Positions 45,138-55,073 of a stretch of DNA of 64,000 nt are shown here, in pieces. The stretch is from the NCBI GenBank assembly GCA_900316475.1, contig ONDA01000005.1, positions 1 through 64,000 on the forward strand, in the 5' to 3' direction. The stretch is from an uncultured Prevotellaceae bacterium (lineage in GTDB: Bacteria > Bacteroidota > Bacteroidia > Bacteroidales > Bacteroidaceae). The translations under genes were made by a program, and so were the position numbers. How positions within the stretch are numbered: the stretch's first letter is position 1; each line of letters starts with the position of its first letter. The notes beneath the pieces were generated by a model. That model was not told where the DNA came from, made no database searches, and saw nothing but the letters and a program-made list of their open reading frames with translations.

Positions 45138-45878
45138 TTACTTGAAAAGCACCTTGCTACGACAACACTCCGTACCGTCGGTGCGTACGATACGTACACA
45201 GAATTCATTCTTACCTACCGTCTCACTGTACAAACTTAACCGATCTCCCGCATAGGCCTCAGCCACGTAAGCTATCTCGAAGCGATGAATCCGGTGCTCA
45301 CGATACCATTCAATCGGCCAAAGGTCAAGAATATGCTCAATATATTTCACAGAGTTGATATGCCCGTTGATGTCCACATCACTATAAAACGTTTCGACAA
45401 TACGTACAAGATTTGCTTCATCGGACATTTTGACACGTCCTCCTTTGTCAATCGGGCAAACTTTTTCTTTCTCTACCCAATCATCGATAGCACCATTGTC
45501 AATCGAAAAAATGTCTGTTGGCTGCCGCGTCTCGGTGTCAATCATCGCCCAAATGCTTCGTCCAAAGCCGTAAATCTCATCGTCCATGCCAACCACGGCA
45601 AAATTTCTGCTTGTAAAAAAGCGCATAGTCGACTCCACCCATGTCTCGACTTTGAACTTCGTATACTGTAAAGGCATTTTATACATTTCAATAGCTAACC
45701 GAGAAAGCACCCACGACCGTTTCATCTCCATCAGTTTCTTCATTCCGAAACCCCGAGCAGTTGAGTGAAAGTCGGCAGCATTGAGCAGGTGGTTTCCCAG
45801 ATGGCCCATAAACAGATGGCCCGAGAAGTCGCAGTGGAACGGCTCAGCCATAAATTGATATCGTCCTATTTTATCCAT
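45138..45878 (-). CDS. Acyl-ACP thioesterase
   Basis: A 246-residue double hot-dog protein of the FatA/FatB-like family that releases fatty acids from acyl carrier protein. The start F-H-C-D-F-S-G-H-L-F-M-G-H-L-G and the stretch W-V-L-S-R-L-A-I-E-M are typical, and D-V-D-I-N-G-H-I-N-S-V-K-Y holds the Asn/His of the second domain. Cytoplasmic. It lies 25 bases before the pseudouridine synthase on the same strand. Confidence 0.88.
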   Translation of the reverse strand: MDKIGRYQFMAEPFHCDFSGHLFMGHLGNHLLNAADFHSTARGFGMKKLMEMKRSWVLSRLAIEMYKMPLQYTKFKVETWVESTMRFFTSRNFAVVGMDDEIYGFGRSIWAMIDTETRQPTDIFSIDNGAIDDWVEKEKVCPIDKGGRVKMSDEANLVRIVETFYSDVDINGHINSVKYIEHILDLWPIEWYREHRIHRFEIAYVAEAYAGDRLSLYSETVGKNEFCVRIVRTDGTECCRSKVLFK

Positions 45879-45923
45879 AGCCCAAAAATCTATTCAACCT
45901 CAAAACAAGAACATTTATATGAC

Positions 45924-47852
45924 CTATAGTAATTCATTAGGCATCAGTTTTTTGGCACGCTCGAAGTCTTCGGGTGTGTCTAATTCGTATGAGAAGTAGC
46001 TGGTGGTATCGACTACACGGAACGTGTAACCCTGGGGGATGAGCCGTTCGAAGGCACGCTCGTAGAAGATGTCGATGAGCCCCTCGTTGAGAATCATCTG
46101 GTCGAGTTCGCGATAGAGGGCGTCGCTATAGTCGGCAGTAACGCGCTCAATGCCTACAGACTCTCCCATAGCGTCGGAGGAATTGCAGGTCTTGCTGATT
46201 TCGGTGATGTTCTGATAGGCATCGACAACGACCTTCATCTCCTCGTCGCCCAGCTCATGACGGTTGACGGCCAATGCCGACTGTGGTTCGCTACCGATGC
46301 GCACAACGGCGGCAGGGTCGCACAAGATGTCGCTATCCATCAGCAGGAAGTCGCGGCCGCGGACAACCTGACCAGCCATCCACAGCGAGTAGATGTTGTT
46401 GTTGTGCTCGTAGTCGGCATTATGGAGGAAGCGGAACGTCAACGACGGATAACGATTTGTAAGGAAATTTCTTATCATCTCCGCACGGTAGCCCGTAACG
46501 ACAACAAATTCAGTGGCACCCACCCGTAACATGGCCTCGACAGTTCGTTCCAGTAATGTGCGCTCTCCCACCTTCAGCAGACACTTCGGCTGCGTGTCAG
46601 TCAGTGGACGCAGACGCTTGGCCATTCCGGCAGCCAGGATAACACCCGTCAGGGGCTGTAGGGCGGAATGGTTTGCCATACGGTAGATGGCTTCCATATC
46701 CTGCGGACGGAGCACCTCGATAGCACCCAGTGTGATGGTGCGACCGCGGCTGCATTTATCGACCATCTCGGCTATCTCGTCATCGCTCACGGGGTGTCCT
46801 ATCAGTTCAGGAATGCTCGTCGGCATACCTATCTGGCGATAGAACTGCTCCATGGCCTCGATGCCGCGCAGAGCCGTCTGATAGGGATGTGCGTAATCGT
46901 TGGCGATACCCATGACATTAACGGCAAACTGTACAAAGCGGCTCGTATGACGCGGCATGACATAGCGTGCCCATGAAGCCCAGAGAGCTGCCAGACCCGC
47001 ACCATGGGTGACACCGAACATGGCGCTCAACTCATGTTCCAGACGGTGGGTGGCAAAGTCCTTCTCCGTGCCGCACTCAGTCAGGTCGTTATGGGCCAGC
47101 GAGCCAGCCCACATAATCTGAGCCCGCAAACGATAGTCATCCGGCTGACGCAGCACCTCGACAGCACAGTCTTTCACCGTACGCAGCAGTGCTTCGGCAA
47201 TGGCGTCGGTCAGTGTCATCTCATCATATTTCGAGAAGTAGCGCTCCATCGTGTGCATCATAATATCGGTACAGCCAGCCGCAGTCTGATAGGCTGGCAG
47301 CGTATAGGTGCGCTCAGGGTTCATAATGGTGAAGCGACAGCGGCAGAGGTCGCTATTGATGCCACGCTTGACAAGTTCCTCATCCTTGGTGATAACGCAT
47401 GAGCTGGACATCTCGCTGCCGGCAGCAGGGATGGTCAGCATCACGCCGATGGGCAGACAAGACTGCGGCTTGGCGAAACCTTCCCAAAAATCCCAAACAT
47501 CGCCTTCATAGCCTACGCCGTAGCCAATGGCCTTGGCCGAGTCAATGACGCTACCGCCACCTATAGCCAGGATGAAGTCTACCTGTTCCTGACGGCACAG
47601 AGCTATACCCTCATTGACTTTCGACAACAGGGGATTGGGCACGACACCCCCCAACTCCACATAGCCAATGCCGGCCTCCGTCAGCATACGGTAAACCTTG
47701 TCGAGCAAGCCTGAGCGACGCGCACTGCCTCCACCATAGTGGACGAGAACGCGGCTGCCGCCATTACTCCTGATCAACTGTGGAAGCTGTTCTTCCGACT
47801 GCAGGCCGAACACCACACGGGTTGGTGCGTAGAAATTGAAGTCTTTAATCAT
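45924..47852 (-). CDS. Fusion of iron alcohol dehydrogenase and LicC/PntC-like nucleotidyltransferase
   Basis: A 642-residue single chain. Residues 1 to about 393 are a full YqhD/BDH-type NAD(P)-dependent alcohol dehydrogenase (G-G-G-S-V-I-D-S-A-K at 98-107). The metal ligands are at D196, H200, H269 and H283, with the same spacing as in YqhD. Residues about 402-642 are a full nucleotidyltransferase (L-A-A-G-M-A-K-R-L-R-P-L-T at 406-418, then N-N-N-I-Y-S-L-W and E-M-K-V-V-V-D), as in phosphocholine or aminoethylphosphonate cytidylyltransferases. The linker is about eight residues. It overlaps KDG kinase by eight bases. One idea is reduction of an aldehyde and activation of the product as a CDP derivative; this is an inference. 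Confidence 0.85.
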   Translation of the reverse strand: MIKDFNFYAPTRVVFGLQSEEQLPQLIRSNGGSRVLVHYGGGSARRSGLLDKVYRMLTEAGIGYVELGGVVPNPLLSKVNEGIALCRQEQVDFILAIGGGSVIDSAKAIGYGVGYEGDVWDFWEGFAKPQSCLPIGVMLTIPAAGSEMSSSCVITKDEELVKRGINSDLCRCRFTIMNPERTYTLPAYQTAAGCTDIMMHTMERYFSKYDEMTLTDAIAEALLRTVKDCAVEVLRQPDDYRLRAQIMWAGSLAHNDLTECGTEKDFATHRLEHELSAMFGVTHGAGLAALWASWARYVMPRHTSRFVQFAVNVMGIANDYAHPYQTALRGIEAMEQFYRQIGMPTSIPELIGHPVSDDEIAEMVDKCSRGRTITLGAIEVLRPQDMEAIYRMANHSALQPLTGVILAAGMAKRLRPLTDTQPKCLLKVGERTLLERTVEAMLRVGATEFVVVTGYRAEMIRNFLTNRYPSLTFRFLHNADYEHNNNIYSLWMAGQVVRGRDFLLMDSDILCDPAAVVRIGSEPQSALAVNRHELGDEEMKVVVDAYQNITEISKTCNSSDAMGESVGIERVTADYSDALYRELDQMILNEGLIDIFYERAFERLIPQGYTFRVVDTTSYFSYELDTPEDFERAKKLMPNELL

Positions 47853-48900
47853 ATATCTTTACGTCGTGAATTTTGTAGTTTTCGTTCATCGTTTCAAGAA
47901 TTTCCTCCTCAGTAGACAGGTTGAAGTCGCCGGCAATGGTGTTTTTCAGCGCGGCGGCAGCCAGTGAATAGTCGAGTATGAGCTGGTCGTCGTCAGGATA
48001 GCGGCGCAAGGCGTGTAGGAAGCCAGCCGAAAAAGCGTCGCCAACACCCATAGGGTCGACCACCTGCGGAATGTCGACAATGCGGGCGTTGAGCATACGT
48101 CCCTCCGACCAGAGCAAGGCGGTAAGGAAGTGGTGGCTCGAACTGACCTCGTTACGCATACCAATCATCATCTTGCGGCAACGGGGAAAACGCTGATGCA
48201 GGTCTTCGTACCAACGGCGATAAGCGTCAAGGTTCATATCGTAGTCGGACGAATCGGGCAGGAAAGGAATTTTAGGATGACCTGTAATAAACTCATACTC
48301 AATAACATCGCCAAACATCACATCGGCATGTTCGGCCATACGGTTCAACGTTTCGACAGGCGTTGCGCCCTCGTAGCGCCACAGGTTCTTACGGTAGTTC
48401 AGGTCAATGGAGATGGTCAGCCCCATCTGCTCAGCCACACCAATGGCCTCGAACGTAGCATCGGCGGCAGGCTGCGTAATTGCTGCCGTGATGCCCGATA
48501 CGTGAAGCACCTGAGCATCCTTTAGTGCCGCGCGCCAGTCTATCATGCCTGGTTCCAGATAGTAGTAGGCAGAGTTGGCACGGTCGTAGCCGACACTGGC
48601 ATTGCGCAGACTGGCGGCCTCCTCGAAGTAGTAGACGCCTATACGGTCGCCACCATAGATGATATAGTCGGTACCTACACCCAGTTCACGCAGCTTCATA
48701 GCGCCGGCACGCCCCATCTGCGTCGACGGCAGACGGGTGACGTACTCCACGTCGTCGCCCTGCATAGATAGTGACACGGCCACATTGGCTTCGCTACCAC
48801 CATAGTTGCCACAGAACATACGTCCCTGCGACAGTCGTTTCTTATCCTCCTTTGAAAAGCGAAGCATGAGTTCGCCAAAAGTTACAATCTTGTTTCCCAT
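47845..48900 (-). CDS. kdgK: PfkB-family sugar kinase, probably 2-keto-3-deoxygluconate kinase
   Basis: A 351-residue ribokinase-type enzyme that should phosphorylate KDG, the end product of pectin and uronate breakdown. Visible are F-G-E-L-M-L-R-F, the G-G-S-E-A-N-V-A substrate motif and D-P-M-G-V-G-D-A-F-S-A-G-F with the catalytic Asp (the usual form is D-T-x-G-A-G-D). The pectate lyase gene is just upstream on the same strand, which supports KDG as substrate. Confidence 0.78.
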   Translation of the reverse strand: MGNKIVTFGELMLRFSKEDKKRLSQGRMFCGNYGGSEANVAVSLSMQGDDVEYVTRLPSTQMGRAGAMKLRELGVGTDYIIYGGDRIGVYYFEEAASLRNASVGYDRANSAYYYLEPGMIDWRAALKDAQVLHVSGITAAITQPAADATFEAIGVAEQMGLTISIDLNYRKNLWRYEGATPVETLNRMAEHADVMFGDVIEYEFITGHPKIPFLPDSSDYDMNLDAYRRWYEDLHQRFPRCRKMMIGMRNEVSSSHHFLTALLWSEGRMLNARIVDIPQVVDPMGVGDAFSAGFLHALRRYPDDDQLILDYSLAAAALKNTIAGDFNLSTEEEILETMNENYKIHDVKIYD

Positions 48901-48925
48901 TGAGTAATCATTGTGTGTTGGGCTG

Positions 48926-48933
48926 CAAAGTTA
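48926..48933 (-). promoter_or_regulatory. -7 box before kdgK
   Basis: TAACTTTG on the reverse strand, 25 bases before the kdgK ATG; the -33 box is weak (TTG at 48948-48950, 14-bp gap). It suggests kdgK can be read apart from the pectate lyase. Confidence 0.45.
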
Positions 48934-48955
48934 CGAAAAAACCGCGACAATCCCA

Positions 48956-50284
48956 CTACCTGACGACGATTTTCTTACCATTGACGATATAAAGTCCCCG
49001 ACCAACCTTTGTCAAACGCTGACCAGAAAGGTTGTAGACCGTAGTGTTGGCGGGTACTGCGAAAGGGACGGTTATGCCGGTGGTGGTGTAGAGCGTAGCC
49101 CCTACGTTCTCGGAAACAACAGAAGGAATGGTCTGAACGTCGGCAACAGTGTAGTCGTAAGGCACGGTGACGGTAGAGCCAAGGGACGAGGGTGTGCTGC
49201 CTGAGGCGAAGTAGTTGTCAGAACGCCACGTAACGGCGATGGCTCCCGACTGCGAATAGCTCTTACTGGCACTTATGGCGAAATAGTTGCCCTCGATGAG
49301 GAATTCGGAGTTCTTACGCGGATTGATGCAATTGCTGCCCGTGGTGGTGGTGAAATAGTTGTTGAGCATGTGAATCTTACCCACACGTGCCATCGGCATA
49401 CGGGCGCGACAGTTCTTGCCCCAGTGACAGAAGGCGAAGGTGGTGTTGAGATAGCCCGTAGACTCGCTGTCGCTACTGCCTATAAGGTTGGTGTTCTGGT
49501 GCATATACGAACGGTCAGTATAACTGAAGGAGCACCAGCTGACGGTGTTGAAGTCTGACTTCTGCGTGATGTCAAAGTTGCCGTCCATACCGTCGGTGAA
49601 GTCGCAATGGTCGACCCAGCAGTTCTTGGTCTCGTTGAACGACAGAAGGTCGCTGCCGCCAACGTCGATAGAGCCGGGGCCGACGAACTTCAGGTTGCGG
49701 ATAATGATGTTCTGACACTTCGAGAGGCTCAGAACACCCGAATTGCGGTAGGCCTCGTTTTTGTCGCCGGTCATTTCGATAATGATGCGGCGAGTATGAT
49801 ACTCGGCCTCTTCGGTCACTTTCGTACCGTTGGGCAATGTGCCGCCACCACCGCTTGTGCTCATAGAGGGCACGCCGGCAGCATTGAGAGCGTCGATAAT
49901 CTCCTGTGTCGCATACCAGGTAGTACACAAACGAGCACCGTTGATGCCTATCAGCGTCTTGTTCTTACAGCTTGACAGACCAATCTTGCTCGAAACGAGG
50001 AAGTCGCCCTGAGAGCCGTCGAAGATGATAACACTGTAGTTCTTGATGGCGTTGGAAATTGCACTTCTCATGTCCTTACCAGTCGAGGTCAGCGTGGTAA
50101 CCTTATCGGCACTCACACCTGTGACAGGATAGGTATAGCAGCCACCACCAGTGACATTGTAGGTAGAAGCAGCATTGGTACGTGAGGAACGGGTGCAGAA
50201 GCCGAAGGGCCGCTGCTGGTCGTAGTCGTTGGCCAGCAAGGCGAGCGATACGAAGAGGAACGGGATAGTCAGTAATCGTTTCAT
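48956..50284 (-). CDS. Secreted pectate lyase (PL1 family)
   Basis: A 442-residue beta-helix enzyme that cleaves polygalacturonate. It starts with a signal peptide (K-R-L-L-T-I-P-F-L-F-V-S-L-A-L-L-A-N). The core has C-W-V-D-H-C-D-F-T-D-G-M-D-G-N-F-D-I and later F-A-F-C-H-W-G and R-A-R-M-P-M-A-R, as in PL1. The end N-L-S-G-Q-R-L-T-K-V-G-R-G-L-Y-I-V-N-G-K-K resembles the C-terminal tail found on secreted Prevotella proteins, possibly a type IX sorting signal. ATG 50284 is used because an upstream extension lacks any signal sequence. Confidence 0.86.
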   Translation of the reverse strand: MKRLLTIPFLFVSLALLANDYDQQRPFGFCTRSSRTNAASTYNVTGGGCYTYPVTGVSADKVTTLTSTGKDMRSAISNAIKNYSVIIFDGSQGDFLVSSKIGLSSCKNKTLIGINGARLCTTWYATQEIIDALNAAGVPSMSTSGGGGTLPNGTKVTEEAEYHTRRIIIEMTGDKNEAYRNSGVLSLSKCQNIIIRNLKFVGPGSIDVGGSDLLSFNETKNCWVDHCDFTDGMDGNFDITQKSDFNTVSWCSFSYTDRSYMHQNTNLIGSSDSESTGYLNTTFAFCHWGKNCRARMPMARVGKIHMLNNYFTTTTGSNCINPRKNSEFLIEGNYFAISASKSYSQSGAIAVTWRSDNYFASGSTPSSLGSTVTVPYDYTVADVQTIPSVVSENVGATLYTTTGITVPFAVPANTTVYNLSGQRLTKVGRGLYIVNGKKIVVR

Positions 50285-50297
50285 TGTAGATTTGTTT

Positions 50298-51815
50298 TTA
50301 ATTAGTTTTTGTAACGATGGTTTCTTGTGGCCGCTCAACAATGCCCCTGATAGTGATGGGCTTCTTCTGATAGTTCTCCTGAGCGGTAATGGCAACGGTG
50401 TCGGCATCGAAGCGCATGTTCAGGCGCACGGCTCCCATCCAGTCGACAAAGTGAAGCTTGGCCTGCAGCGTGTCGCCCTGCCAAGCATAGCAGGCTCCGA
50501 CGTGGAAAGGCGGACGAATAGTGCTGAACTGGTTCTGGACAGCATAGCGGGCATTAAGCGGATAGATGCTGACGGCAGACGTAGCCCATTGCTGATAGCC
50601 CATCAGCACACGGGCTGTAACATGATGGTTGTCGGTAATCATCAGTACGTTACCGGATTCAAAGCGCAGGGCCGTCCACTTGAGCGGGTTCTTGCCGAGA
50701 CGGATGGTCAGTCCCTGATAGTCGCCCATCAGCTGATGGGTTGGCTCACCCATGAGAACGGGCAGTGAGTCGGCGCGTTGCAAGAGCAACCGATAATCGT
50801 CGGAAGGCAGCAGGGGCTGGGCATGCATACCCTTGAACAGCGTCTTCCAGATGTAGCCAAACTGGCGCCCGCCGCCAGCGAGATGACACTGGTTGATGAC
50901 GATGACGGCATTCTGACGCGGTACGACCACGACATACTGACCATAGGCTCCGTCGGCACGGGATGCCGTAGGATATCCACAGCGCCACATCTGGTAACAA
51001 TAGCCGTCGCCGTCCTTGCGGCTGACGTGCTCGCGCATCATAGCATCGACCCACTCTGCGGGTATGAGTTGCTCACCGTGCCAGCGACCACGTTGCAGCA
51101 GCAGCTGTCCGAACTTGGCCAACGACTCAGGTTGTATGTAGAGTCCCCAGCCGCCGGTGACAATACCTTCAGGGCTGAGTTCCCAACATACATCGGTGAT
51201 GTTCAGCGCCTTGAAAACACGCTGACGCAGATAGTCGAGCACGTTCATGCCCGTCACTCTCTGGACAATGGCCGACAGCAGGTAGGTGTCGATGGAATCA
51301 TACTGGAAGCGCTTGCCTGGATCGGCATTCATAGGATGAGCCAGATAGTCGCGAATCCACTGACGGCTGACATTGCGCATCTGAGTATCAACAGTAAAGC
51401 CCGACCGCATGGTGAGCAGATCTTCGACGGTGATGCTGGCCAGTCGCCAGCTGACCAGTTTGGGCAGATGTTCTGGGAAGAAGGTCACAAGACGGTCGGT
51501 CAGTTGCAGTTTCTTCTCGCCGATGGCAATACCGACGGCGGCTGCAACGAAAGTCTTGGAGCACGAGAACTGCGTGTGTTTGTATTCTGGACGGAAGGGC
51601 ACAGGATAAAGCTCGCCGACAATTTTGCCACTACGCATGACGATGACACTGTGAATCTCGGTCTGAGGCATAGCGAGTAGCGAATCAAAGAAGGCGCTGA
51701 CCTGTGCCGAACGTAGTCCGACAGCCTCGGGCGACGTGCGCGGCAAGTCGTTGGTCTGGGCTTGCAAAGACAGGCAACCGAACACAGAAAGGATGGTAAG
51801 TATGGTTTGCTTCAT
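50298..51815 (-). CDS. Secreted serine hydrolase, class C beta-lactamase fold
   Basis: A 505-residue exported protein (start K-Q-T-I-L-T-I-L-S-V-F-G-C-L-S). The nucleophile motif S-x-x-K is S84-C-S-K87, and Y-D-S-I-D-T-Y lies in the place of the Y-x-N motif. The last 170 residues form a further beta domain. Members act as esterases, peptidases or penicillin-binding proteins, so the substrate is unknown. The pectate lyase follows 13 bases on, so a role as an esterase on pectin is possible but only by position. Confidence 0.78.
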   Translation of the reverse strand: MKQTILTILSVFGCLSLQAQTNDLPRTSPEAVGLRSAQVSAFFDSLLAMPQTEIHSVIVMRSGKIVGELYPVPFRPEYKHTQFSCSKTFVAAAVGIAIGEKKLQLTDRLVTFFPEHLPKLVSWRLASITVEDLLTMRSGFTVDTQMRNVSRQWIRDYLAHPMNADPGKRFQYDSIDTYLLSAIVQRVTGMNVLDYLRQRVFKALNITDVCWELSPEGIVTGGWGLYIQPESLAKFGQLLLQRGRWHGEQLIPAEWVDAMMREHVSRKDGDGYCYQMWRCGYPTASRADGAYGQYVVVVPRQNAVIVINQCHLAGGGRQFGYIWKTLFKGMHAQPLLPSDDYRLLLQRADSLPVLMGEPTHQLMGDYQGLTIRLGKNPLKWTALRFESGNVLMITDNHHVTARVLMGYQQWATSAVSIYPLNARYAVQNQFSTIRPPFHVGACYAWQGDTLQAKLHFVDWMGAVRLNMRFDADTVAITAQENYQKKPITIRGIVERPQETIVTKTN

Positions 51816-51825
51816 AGAAAGAACA

Positions 51826-51855
51826 CTTGCGGACTCCCGGTAAGGAGCCCGCAAG
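51826..51855 (-). terminator. Terminator of the atp operon
   Basis: Arms 51826-51837 and 51844-51855 (CTTGCGG-CTCC pattern, one mismatch) around six bases. It lies five bases after the atpG stop. The following T-run on the reverse strand is short. Confidence 0.6.
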
Positions 51856-51859
51856 CATG

Positions 51860-52834
51860 TTAGTTGTTGACAGAACCGCCGACAATGTCGAGCAGTTCGC
51901 TGGTGATGGCCTGCTGTCGGCTCTTGTTGTACTGAAGGTTCAACTGACGCAACAGTTCGTCGGCATTGTCTGTTGCCGTCTGCATAGCCACCATACGGGC
52001 GGCATGTTCAGACGCAACACTATCGAGCAGAGCCGTGTAAAGCGACAGATGAGCTAACTTCGGGAGAAGCTGCGACAGAACAGTGTCCATATCGGGTTCA
52101 ACGATGAAGTTGTCGTTCAGCGGCGGCACCTCCTTGCCTTCGGCATTCACCTTAGCCTTCTTCTTGCGGTTCTTTTTCAGATACTCCTGACTCTCCTTCG
52201 TAGCGGTAATCGACGAAAGGTCGCGCTCGTGGTCACGCTCTAACTCCTCTTCAACGTCGATGGGCAGGAAGGTCTTACGTGTCAGAACCTGTGAACCTGC
52301 CGACTTGAAGTGATGATAGACAAGCTCCACCTTATCTATCTGACCCTCAGCAAATTTCTTACCCAGCTCCATAGCGATGTCGATACATTGGCGTACGTTG
52401 GGCTTATCAGCCAAAGCAGAGAATTCTCCCTGCACATCGTAGCCCAGTTTCTGAGCCTTCTCATAGACTTTGCGGCCAATGGGATAGACTTCGATGCCGT
52501 CAATGCCCTGTTCGCGATATTCCGCTACGATATGCTGCATCATCTTGATGACGTTTGCATTAAAGCCTCCACAGAGCGACGAATTGCTGGCAAATACTAC
52601 CAAAGCCACTCGATGAACGGGCCGAGGCTGGTCGTAGATGGTCTGTGCCTCAGCTTCGGCTGCCAAAAACGACTTCAGGATATGCTCCAACATCGTCTCG
52701 TAAGGAAGCATGTTCTGAATAGCAACCTGAGCGTGGTGCAACTTCGACGAAGCCACCATCTTCATGGCCGACGTTATCTTTCGCGTAGAGTTGACTGAGG
52801 CTATGCGACCTTTAATCTCTTTCAGGCTTGGCAT
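51860..52834 (-). CDS. atpG: ATP synthase gamma subunit
   Basis: Central rotor stalk of F1. 324 residues, longer than the E. coli protein (287) because of a charged insert around 190-235 (K-K-N-R-K-K-K-A-K-V). The start I-K-G-R-I-A-S-V-N-S-T-R-K-I-T-S-A-M-K-M-V-A and the end helix (A-R-M-V-A-M-Q-T-A-T-D-N-A) are conserved. Last gene of the operon. Confidence 0.95.
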   Translation of the reverse strand: MPSLKEIKGRIASVNSTRKITSAMKMVASSKLHHAQVAIQNMLPYETMLEHILKSFLAAEAEAQTIYDQPRPVHRVALVVFASNSSLCGGFNANVIKMMQHIVAEYREQGIDGIEVYPIGRKVYEKAQKLGYDVQGEFSALADKPNVRQCIDIAMELGKKFAEGQIDKVELVYHHFKSAGSQVLTRKTFLPIDVEEELERDHERDLSSITATKESQEYLKKNRKKKAKVNAEGKEVPPLNDNFIVEPDMDTVLSQLLPKLAHLSLYTALLDSVASEHAARMVAMQTATDNADELLRQLNLQYNKSRQQAITSELLDIVGGSVNN

Positions 52835-52840
52835 AGGCTA

Positions 52841-54427
52841 TCAAGCTTTATACGTGCCTGCGATGTCAGCCATCACGGCTTCAATCTTGGACGTAGTTTC
52901 ATCGTCAATCTTTCCACTGGCGAGGGTCTCGATGACCTCAGGATTGGCAGAACGGAGCTTGTCGAGGAATTGGTCTTGACACTGACGCACCTTATCAATG
53001 GGTACCTGGCGCATCAAACCATGTACACCGCAATACAGGATGGCGATTTGCTCGCCAACGGGCATCGGGCTGTACTGTGGCTGGATGAGCAACTGGTTGT
53101 TCTTACGTCCACGGTCGAGCGTCATAGCAGTCACAGCATCCATGTCACTAGAGAACTTCGAGAAAGACTCCAACTCACGATACTGAGCCTGATCTATCTT
53201 CAATGTACCTGCCACCTTCTTCATGGACTTAATCTGCGCAGAACCACCTACACGGGACACGGAGATACCAACATTGATGGCGGGACGGAAGCCCTGGTTG
53301 AAGAGGTCGCTCTCAAGGAAAATCTGACCGTCAGTAATGGAAATAACATTTGTCGGGATGTAAGCCGATACGTCACCAGCCTGCGTCTCGATGATAGGCA
53401 GAGCAGTAAGAGAACCGCCGCCCTTGACATGACCCTTCATGCACTCAGGCAGGTCGTTCATCTTCTCAGCCACTTCCTGCTGTTCGTTCATCTTGGCAGC
53501 ACGTTCCAACAAACGGCTGTGGAGATAGAACACATCACCGGGATATGCCTCACGTCCAGAGGGACGGCGCAGAATCAGCGATACCTCACGGTAGGCTACA
53601 GCCTGCTTCGACAGGTCGTCGTAGACTACCAATGCTGGCAGGCCACGGTCACGGAAATACTCACCTATAGCAGCTCCGGCAAAGGGCGCATAGTACTGCA
53701 TGGCGGCAGGGTCAGCAGCAGTAGCAGCCACAATGATAGTGTATGGCATGGCACCGTGCTCCTGCAGCGTACTGACAAGGGCTGCAACGGTAGAGGCCTT
53801 CTGACCGATGGCTACATAGATACAGTAGACAGGCTTGCCTGCCTCATAGAAGCTTTTCTGATTGATAATGGTATCCACGGCAATGGCCGTCTTACCGGTC
53901 TGGCGGTCGCCGATAATGAGCTCACGTTGTCCACGACCGATAGGAATCATCGAGTCGATGGCTTTCAGACCGGTCTGCAGCGGTTCCTTCACAGGCTGAC
54001 GATAGATAACGCCCGGAGCCTTACGGTCGAGCGGCATTTCGAAAGCACCAGTGAGGTCTATGTCGCCCTTGCCGTCAATGGCCTGCCCAAGAGGATTGAT
54101 GACACGTCCGAGCATATTGTCGTTGACACGGATGGAAGCAATACGCTTCGTGCGCTTCACGACCTGTCCCTCCTTAATGCCCGACGTAGGACCAAGGAGC
54201 ACACAGCCCACATTGTCTTCTTCCAAGTTCATCACGATAGCCATCGTGCCGTTCTCAAACTCCAGCAGCTCGTTGGCCTCAGCATTACGAAGACCGTAGA
54301 TACGAGCCACGCCATCGCTGACGGTAAGCACGGTGCCTACTTCGTCGAATTTCTCGGCACTGGAGATTCCCTTCAATTGGTCGAGCAGCACCTGGGATAC
54401 TTCGCTTGGTTTGATTTTATCTGACAT
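52841..54427 (-). CDS. atpA: ATP synthase alpha subunit
   Basis: Non-catalytic nucleotide subunit of F1, 528 residues. The P-loop [10 protein letters not shown] and the signature [13 protein letters not shown] are intact. A 97-base gap with a repeat precedes it. Confidence 0.97.
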   Translation of the reverse strand: MSDKIKPSEVSQVLLDQLKGISSAEKFDEVGTVLTVSDGVARIYGLRNAEANELLEFENGTMAIVMNLEEDNVGCVLLGPTSGIKEGQVVKRTKRIASIRVNDNMLGRVINPLGQAIDGKGDIDLTGAFEMPLDRKAPGVIYRQPVKEPLQTGLKAIDSMIPIGRGQRELIIGDRQTGKTAIAVDTIINQKSFYEAGKPVYCIYVAIGQKASTVAALVSTLQEHGAMPYTIIVAATAADPAAMQYYAPFAGAAIGEYFRDRGLPALVVYDDLSKQAVAYREVSLILRRPSGREAYPGDVFYLHSRLLERAAKMNEQQEVAEKMNDLPECMKGHVKGGGSLTALPIIETQAGDVSAYIPTNVISITDGQIFLESDLFNQGFRPAINVGISVSRVGGSAQIKSMKKVAGTLKIDQAQYRELESFSKFSSDMDAVTAMTLDRGRKNNQLLIQPQYSPMPVGEQIAILYCGVHGLMRQVPIDKVRQCQDQFLDKLRSANPEVIETLASGKIDDETTSKIEAVMADIAGTYKA

Positions 54428-54450
54428 AAATTAATTGTTCTTTTTCTTTC

Positions 54451-54520
54451 TACTACAAATTTCACGAATTTCACGAATTTTGCTGCGCATGAATAATTAG
54501 TGAAATTAGCGTAATAAGTG
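54451..54520. repeat. Repeat family B copy between atpH and atpA
   Basis: Begins TACTACAAATTTCACGAATTT, contains TTTGCTGCGCAT and ends in AATTAGTGAAATTAGCG. It shares these blocks with the repeat at 31521-31580 inside the nuo operon. The AATTTCAC and GTGAAATT parts can form a weak hairpin. Confidence 0.65.
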
Positions 54521-54524
54521 GTCG

Positions 54525-55061
54525 TTATTTCTTCAGTGCTTGTAGAATGCTGTTGAGTTTGGCCTTCACACTGGCATCCATACGATACGTGTCGTATTCA
54601 AGGATGAAGCCGCCGATGATGTCGGGGTTCAACACAGTTTCAAACTCCACAGTTCCATTAGTCTTACTCTCCACCATCTGACGCATCTTCTGCTCGGTAG
54701 CAGGGCTGACGCGGGCTGCGGTGATGAGACGTCCACGGATGATGTTCTTCTGCTGACGATAGAGCGTGACGTACGAATTGGCGATGAACTGCATCACCGG
54801 CTCCCGGTCTTCTTTCAGCACTAAACCAATGAAGGCACGGGTCAAGGCGGTAGGCTGGCCGCCAACAGCCGTCAGCAGCAGCTCTTCCTTCTTGTCCTTC
54901 GAGAGCATCGGGCCTGCTATCGTTTGACGAAGCTGCGGCACGTCGATGTAGCTCTTGGCCAAGAGCTGCATCTCCTGATAGACGGCCTCATCCTGCTTCT
55001 GCTCAGTGGCACTCTTCAAGAGCGCACGGGCGTAGCGAACCGATATGACTCCTATATCCAT
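54525..55061 (-). CDS. atpH: ATP synthase delta subunit
   Basis: Links F1 to the peripheral stalk. 178 residues, start V-R-Y-A-R-A-L-L-K-S-A (typical Y-A-x-A-L), and a C-terminal part with I-I-G-G-F-I-L-E-Y-D. It follows atpF by 12 bases. Confidence 0.94.
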   Translation of the reverse strand: MDIGVISVRYARALLKSATEQKQDEAVYQEMQLLAKSYIDVPQLRQTIAGPMLSKDKKEELLLTAVGGQPTALTRAFIGLVLKEDREPVMQFIANSYVTLYRQQKNIIRGRLITAARVSPATEQKMRQMVESKTNGTVEFETVLNPDIIGGFILEYDTYRMDASVKAKLNSILQALKK

Positions 55062-55073
55062 ACGTTTTCTCGT

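Noticed and set aside
52970-54424. Very long open frame on the forward strand opposite atpA
   Set aside because: It is the mirror of a highly conserved gene, has no recognisable domain, and its composition is that of an antisense shadow. The same holds for 27171-28229 opposite nuoL.
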